DNA from: JBOGED01 sp050743625
Lineage (GTDB): Bacteria; Actinomycetota; Nitriliruptoria; Euzebyales; Egibacteraceae
Assembly (NCBI GenBank): GCA_050743625.1
Contig: JBOGED010000208.1
Location: forward strand, 1 to 8,537
Direction: 5' to 3'
Length of the DNA stretch: 8,537 nt
Below are positions 6,022 to 8,537 of the stretch, piece by piece. Each line of letters begins with the position of its first letter. The stretch's first letter is position 1. Below the pieces are notes generated by a model. That model did not search any database. It saw only the letters and a program-made list of their open reading frames with translations, and was not told the origin of the DNA. The position numbers and the translations under genes are program-made.

Positions 6022-6049
6022 AGTGCCGCCAGAGCATGGACAAGTTCCG
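6022..6049 (-). promoter_or_regulatory. ECF sigma promoter of the sigma gene (autoregulatory)
   Basis: On the minus strand CGGAACTTGTCC is followed by GCACT, with the same 17-base gap between GGAAC and GCAC as at copC and ycnI. The predicted start leaves a leader of about 25 bases containing GGGAG before ATG 5991. The -35 shares the palindrome AAGTTCCGGAACTT (6042-6055) with the divergent promoter. Confidence 0.65.
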
Positions 6050-6075
6050 GAACTTTTTCGCGGCTTTGTGCCACC
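6048..6075 (+). promoter_or_regulatory. divergent ECF-type promoter of the zinc-ribbon gene
   Basis: Reading right from the same palindrome, CGGAACTTTTTCG is followed at the standard 17-base gap by CCAC (6071-6074). The -35 matches the copC and ycnI sites well and the -10 differs in one base. It would drive the zinc-ribbon gene with a leader of about 65 bases. Confidence 0.5.
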
Positions 6076-6147
6076 CCTGTCACGAATCGACGTGGCGGAC
6101 CGGCACCGGTCCGCGGGTTTCGTGACGTGAGCGGAGAGGGCGAGCAG

Positions 6148-6468
6148 GTGGCGAGGTTCAAAGCGTCTTGCCAGACCTGTGGTGAGGTCGCGGTGAGGGC
6201 CCGCGAGGTCGCGGTTGCCGTCGGGGACGAGGACTTGCCGGGGTTCTACGAGTTCAGCTGCCCGCACTGCCTCGCACAGGTGCGGCTGGCGGCGCCCGCG
6301 CGGGTTCTCGAGCTGCTCGCCCTGTCGGGCGCCGCGCTGCGCCCTCGCGCGCCCGCACCGTCAGCGTCGGCGTTGACCCCCGACGACCTGCTGGAGTTCC
6401 ACGAGCTGCTGGCATCCGAGGACTGGTGGCCCCGCTTGGTCGAAACGTTCAGCGCTCCGGGGACCTAG
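6148..6468 (+). CDS. zinc-ribbon protein, actinobacterial hypothetical
   Basis: A 106-residue soluble protein. The N-terminal half holds two CxxC knuckles, C8-C11 (CQTC) and C38-C41 (CPHC), the layout of a zinc ribbon. The C-terminal half has the motif DDLLEFHELL (79-88) followed by a Trp-rich end (EDWWPRL). I recall small actinobacterial proteins of this architecture annotated only as hypothetical, and their function is unknown to me. Two GTG starts are possible: 6127, and 6148, which has GGAGAGGG nine or ten bases upstream. I prefer 6148 because it places FKASCQTC near the N-terminus. The gene is divergent from the ECF sigma gene and shares its -35 palindrome. It might sense metal or bind the sigma factor, but nothing in the sequence proves this. 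Its stop codon lies in the loop of a terminator hairpin. Confidence 0.75.
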   Translation: MARFKASCQTCGEVAVRAREVAVAVGDEDLPGFYEFSCPHCLAQVRLAAPARVLELLALSGAALRPRAPAPSASALTPDDLLEFHELLASEDWWPRLVETFSAPGT

Positions 6469-6485
6469 CCTCCCCGGGCGCTGAA
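6448..6485. terminator. bidirectional terminator hairpin
   Basis: The arms TTCAGCGCTCCGGGGA (6448-6463) and TCCCCGGGCGCTGAA (6471-6485) pair over 15 bp with one bulged T and a seven-base loop. The hairpin sits between the convergent zinc-ribbon and DUF326 genes and includes the zinc-ribbon stop codon. It can serve both directions. Confidence 0.75.
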
Positions 6486-6509
6486 CACCACCGGTACCGG
6501 TACAACGGC

Positions 6510-6905
6510 CTATGCGGCGATGGTCTCCAGCAGCGCGCTGCAGGCCTGCGCGCAGGTGCGCGCGCTGTCAGAGTGGATACGGCAGTGGCCGTGCTGGTCC
6601 GCGTGCGCGCCGCACTCGCGGGCGCTGCGCTCGCAGGCGGCGATGCAGGCCTGCAGCGTGGACCGCAACACCTGCTCGTCCTGGGCGGCCGTGCGGGTCA
6701 GGACCCTCTGCGCGGCTTGGCACAGGTCGGCGTTGTCCAACGCGGCGTGCACCTCGCTGGTCATCTGGCCCTCGGCCACCATCGCCAGCGCGCAGGCGGT
6801 CGCGGCGCGCTCGCATTCGAACAGCGCGTCGATAGCTCGGGCCGTCTCCTCAAGACCGACCGTCGGTTCCGGAATGGTCGCAAGCACGTCATGAGCGCTT
6901 GTCAT
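6510..6905 (-). CDS. DUF326 four-helix-bundle copper-binding protein (Csp-like)
   Basis: A 131-residue, mostly helical protein rich in cysteine, of the DUF326/copper storage protein (Csp) type. These proteins form four-helix bundles whose core cysteines hold many Cu(I) ions. Nine cysteines lie at residues 31, 38, 62, 87, 91, 98, 108, 118 and 122, with helical spacings of four or seven in several places (87/91/98 and 118/122). Histidines at 101, 105, 107 and 111 surround C108. No signal peptide is visible, so it is probably a cytosolic Csp3-like store. ATG 6905 follows GAAAGGAG by five bases, a strong start. The gene lies 58 bases downstream of cbiM on the same strand and probably shares its transcript. 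I see no ECF promoter in the gap, but two direct copies of CGTACCCC lie there. Confidence 0.85.
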   Translation of the reverse strand: MTSAHDVLATIPEPTVGLEETARAIDALFECERAATACALAMVAEGQMTSEVHAALDNADLCQAAQRVLTRTAAQDEQVLRSTLQACIAACERSARECGAHADQHGHCRIHSDSARTCAQACSALLETIAA

Positions 6906-6934
6906 ACGCTCTCCTTTCGCCGGTTGGGCGTGCG

Positions 6935-6953
6935 TACCCCACCCGTACCCCGG
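6935..6953. repeat. direct repeat CGTACCCC upstream of the DUF326 gene
   Basis: CGTACCCC occurs twice with three bases between, 30 to 50 bases upstream of the DUF326 start codon. GTAcCCC-type half-sites resemble parts of CsoR operators, but here they are direct rather than inverted repeats. A role as a copper-repressor site is only a possibility. Confidence 0.35.
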
Positions 6954-6963
6954 CCCGCGGACC

Positions 6964-7620
6964 TCATCCCTGTGGTAGCGGCAGCACGTCGGCGTTCGCC
7001 AGCAGATCTGGGCGGGCTGCGAGGACAGCGCCGAGGAAGACCGCGGTAAGTGCGGCCTCAGCGACGCCGACGAGCGCCTGCACGCCGATCATGACCGCGA
7101 ACACTCCCGCCGTCGCGCCGGCGAAGGGACCACCGAACGTGACGATCGCCGCGACGGTCCCGCCGGCCAGGATCGCGCTGACCCAGCCTGCGATCGCGCT
7201 CGCGGCGAGCACTCCGCGGCGCGTGCGGGGCAGCAGCCGCGCCAGGATGCGGAACAGGTAGGTGGCGCCGACGGTCGCCAACACCGCCCACCAGAGGTTG
7301 GCACCGAGCGTGGTGACCCCGCCACCGCCCATCCCGGTGAACAGCAGGACCACGACGCTGACCACCAGCGCTCCTGGCCAGGCGCCGAGCACGATCCCGG
7401 CCAGCGCCGCACCGAGCACGTGCACGCTGGTGCCGAGACCGACCGGCACGCTGATCAGCTGAACGAGGAACACGATCGCGGCGGTCACTCCGACCAGCGG
7501 GATCTGTCGCTCGTGCCACCGCCGCTTCGACACCGACACGGCATAGCTCACCAAGCCCACCGACAACGCGCCTGTCCCCAGCGCCACCGGGCCGTACACC
7601 ATCCCGTCCGGTATGTGCAT
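6964..7620 (-). CDS. cbiM: CbiM/NikM-type metal ECF-transporter substrate component (orphan)
   Basis: A 218-residue membrane protein of the CbiM family, the substrate-binding component of energy-coupling-factor importers for Co2+ or Ni2+. It begins with the invariant MHIPDG; in relatives the N-terminal amine and His2 hold the metal. The third ligand, His67 in NikM, is also present at residue 67 (GTSVHVLGAALAG). TTLGAN (103-108) and the final GVAEAALTAVFLGAVL with ARPDLL are also typical. About six or seven hydrophobic segments are seen. No CbiN, CbiQ or CbiO partner is in the window, so it would need shared energising modules or act alone. It has an ECF promoter like those of copC and ycnI and is followed by a copper-storage-type gene, so the true substrate may be copper rather than cobalt; that is inference. 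The start is fixed by the MHIPDG motif. Confidence 0.88.
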   Translation of the reverse strand: MHIPDGMVYGPVALGTGALSVGLVSYAVSVSKRRWHERQIPLVGVTAAIVFLVQLISVPVGLGTSVHVLGAALAGIVLGAWPGALVVSVVVLLFTGMGGGGVTTLGANLWWAVLATVGATYLFRILARLLPRTRRGVLAASAIAGWVSAILAGGTVAAIVTFGGPFAGATAGVFAVMIGVQALVGVAEAALTAVFLGAVLAARPDLLANADVLPLPQG

Positions 7621-7692
7621 GCCCGCTCCCCTCGCCGCCCAGAGGCCACAAAGTTCCGGCGCTCATCGTAGGTGGTCGTGACGGATCCGCGG

Positions 7693-7720
7693 GGTGCGGA
7701 CCGCTCACCGTGCGGTTCCC
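7693..7720 (-). promoter_or_regulatory. ECF sigma promoter of cbiM-DUF326
   Basis: On the minus strand GGGAACCGCACGG is followed by CCGCACC, with GGAAC and GCAC separated by 17 bases as at the other sites. The predicted leader to ATG 7620 is about 65 bases. Its -35 pairs head to head with that of ycnI as the inverted repeat GTTCCCA (7715-7721)/TGGGAAC (7728-7734). Confidence 0.6.
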
Positions 7721-7728
7721 AGGCTTGT

Positions 7729-7756
7729 GGGAACTTTTCGGGGCCCGTGGCGCACT
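7729..7756 (+). promoter_or_regulatory. ECF sigma promoter of ycnI
   Basis: GGGAACTTTTCGG (7729-7741) is followed after eight bases by GCGCACT (7750-7756), identical in both blocks and in spacing to the copC promoter. The predicted start leaves a leader of about 45 bases ending in the strong ribosome site AAGGAGGG (7788-7795). Confidence 0.75.
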
Positions 7757-7808
7757 CTTCTCTGCGGTGACCGTGCCGTGACCGCATAAGGAGGGGGAGG
7801 TCGAGGTG

Positions 7809-8480
7809 ATGCGACGGCGGTTCGTTGGCGCGATGCTGACGGGAGTTGTCCTGGTGGCGCTGGCGGCGCCTGCCTGGGCGCACGCGGAGTTGACGGTGGC
7901 CTCGGTTCCGGCCGACACCGTGCAGTCCCTGCAGCTGCATGTGCCAGAGGAGCTCCAGGGCGATCGGACCGACACGGTCGAGATCCAGGTGCCGGCCGGG
8001 TTCCGCGACGCCACCTGCGGGGAGAAGGCGGGCTGGTCCTGCACGGTCGACGCCTCGGCGGCTCAGCCCGTCGTGACGTTCACGCGGGTCGACCCGTCGG
8101 TCCAGGCCGATGCGTTGTACCCGTTCACCGTGCACACCCCCGCGGAGCCTGGCACGTTCACGCTGCCGACCGTGCAGTCCTACGCGAGCGGCACGGCGGT
8201 GCAGTGGATCGGTGCGGAGGGCAGCGAGGAGCCCGCACCAGTGCTGGTGACCACCGCGGGCGGCGCGGTCGTGCCCGCCGCCGAGGGCGAAGAGGAGCAC
8301 CACGACGAAGGCCATGACGAGGATCACGGCGAGATGCCGGTCGGCGGCGCCCAGACGGGCGCGGGTGGAGCGGCCACGAGCGGCATAGGTGTTATGGGCA
8401 TCACCGCCACGCTGTTGGGCATCGGCTGCGCGGCACTGCTCGGCGGCCTGGTCGCCCTGCCGCGGCGGCGCCGAGGCTGA
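7809..8480 (+). CDS. ycnI: YcnI-like (DUF1775) surface copper-binding protein
   Basis: A 223-residue secreted, membrane-anchored protein of the YcnI/DUF1775 family, which handles extracytoplasmic copper. Residues 1-24 are a signal peptide ending in AWA, so the mature protein begins with His25 (HAELTV), the position of the YcnI copper ligand. The domain continues with LHVPEE, VEIQVPAGF, GWSCTVD (Trp76) and the signature QSYASGTAVQWIG (123-135). An acidic His-rich segment follows (160-175, four His) that may bind extra metal. The tail has GGAQTGAGG (179-187), a membrane helix (about 192-217) and RRRRG, an arrangement like cell-surface anchors. ATG 7809 is preceded in frame by a GTG at 7806; both are served by the strong upstream GGAGG run. 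The ECF promoter matches that of copC. A further ORF begins just downstream. Confidence 0.88.
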   Translation: MRRRFVGAMLTGVVLVALAAPAWAHAELTVASVPADTVQSLQLHVPEELQGDRTDTVEIQVPAGFRDATCGEKAGWSCTVDASAAQPVVTFTRVDPSVQADALYPFTVHTPAEPGTFTLPTVQSYASGTAVQWIGAEGSEEPAPVLVTTAGGAVVPAAEGEEEHHDEGHDEDHGEMPVGGAQTGAGGAATSGIGVMGITATLLGIGCAALLGGLVALPRRRRG

Positions 8481-8487
8481 GCTTCGG

Positions 8488-8537
8488 ATGGACCCCGATG
8501 CGTCGACAGCATCGAGGCCCTCCTCCCCAGCTCCTGC
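8488..8537 (+). CDS. start of a downstream ORF (partial)
   Basis: Eight bases after the ycnI stop an ATG opens a frame (MDPDAS...) that runs to the window edge. A GAGG-type site overlaps the ycnI end. The position suggests another gene of the same transcript, but only about 16 low-complexity Ser/Pro-rich residues are visible. A hairpin at 8494-8518 (CCCCGATGC/GCATCGAGG with one mismatch) lies in the same place and could instead be the end of the ycnI message. Confidence 0.35.
   Translation, partial: MDPDASTASRPSSPAP

Noticed and set aside
7625..7662. GGAACTTTGTGG on the minus strand close to the cbiM start as its promoter
   Set aside because: The block at the required distance is GCGA, and the start would leave almost no leader although a ribosome site is present. 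The site at 7693-7720 fits better.
7621..7800. Cobalamin or metal riboswitch upstream of cbiM
   Set aside because: No recognisable B12 box or other conserved riboswitch core. The conserved features are explained by the two divergent promoters.
7058..8044. Minus-strand frame of 328 codons across cbiM and ycnI
   Set aside because: It runs through a divergent promoter region and both recognised genes, and its composition is typical of a shadow frame.

Overview
The window is high-GC, gene-dense DNA of actinobacterial type. By eye most third codon positions are G or C, GTG starts occur, and the gene families are typical of Actinomycetota: a SigC-like ECF sigma factor, a CopC/YcnI copper set and a DUF326 copper-storage-type protein. 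I cannot name a genus.

Left part (1-2199). The tail of one class I SAM-dependent methyltransferase enters from the left. It is followed by a complete methyltransferase (74-868) and an MFS exporter (865-2199) joined by a 4-base ATGA overlap, so this is an operon. Together they could modify and export a small molecule; the substrate is not visible.

Middle part (2199-4101) is a graveyard. It holds an unrecognised broken gene (2199-2516), two near-identical palindromes about 62 bp apart, a DUF4143-type AAA ATPase that has lost its Walker A region and an internal block (2661-3406), and a convergent remnant of a third methyltransferase (3409-4101). Nothing here looks able to make a normal protein.

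Right part (4349-8537) is the most interesting. It reads as a compact metal, probably copper, regulon under one ECF sigma factor. On the minus strand lie copC (frameshifted before its membrane anchor), the sigma gene (one frameshift between its sigma-2 and sigma-4 regions), a DUF326 four-helix copper-binding protein, and an orphan CbiM-type metal permease. On the plus strand lie a small Cys-rich ORF, a zinc-ribbon protein divergent from the sigma gene, a YcnI/DUF1775 copper protein divergent from cbiM, and the start of one more ORF at the right edge. Five promoters share GGAAC-N17-GCAC (one has CCAC at the second block), with identical spacing. They lie before copC, the sigma gene itself, the zinc-ribbon gene, cbiM and ycnI. 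This supports a self-activating ECF circuit controlling periplasmic or surface copper binding (CopC, YcnI), cytosolic storage (DUF326) and metal entry (CbiM).

Caution. At least five coding disruptions (near 51-56, 2850, 3815, 4585 and 5752) are each repaired by adding one base. This fits either gene decay or systematic single-base loss in the assembly, and it decides whether copC and the sigma factor are intact.
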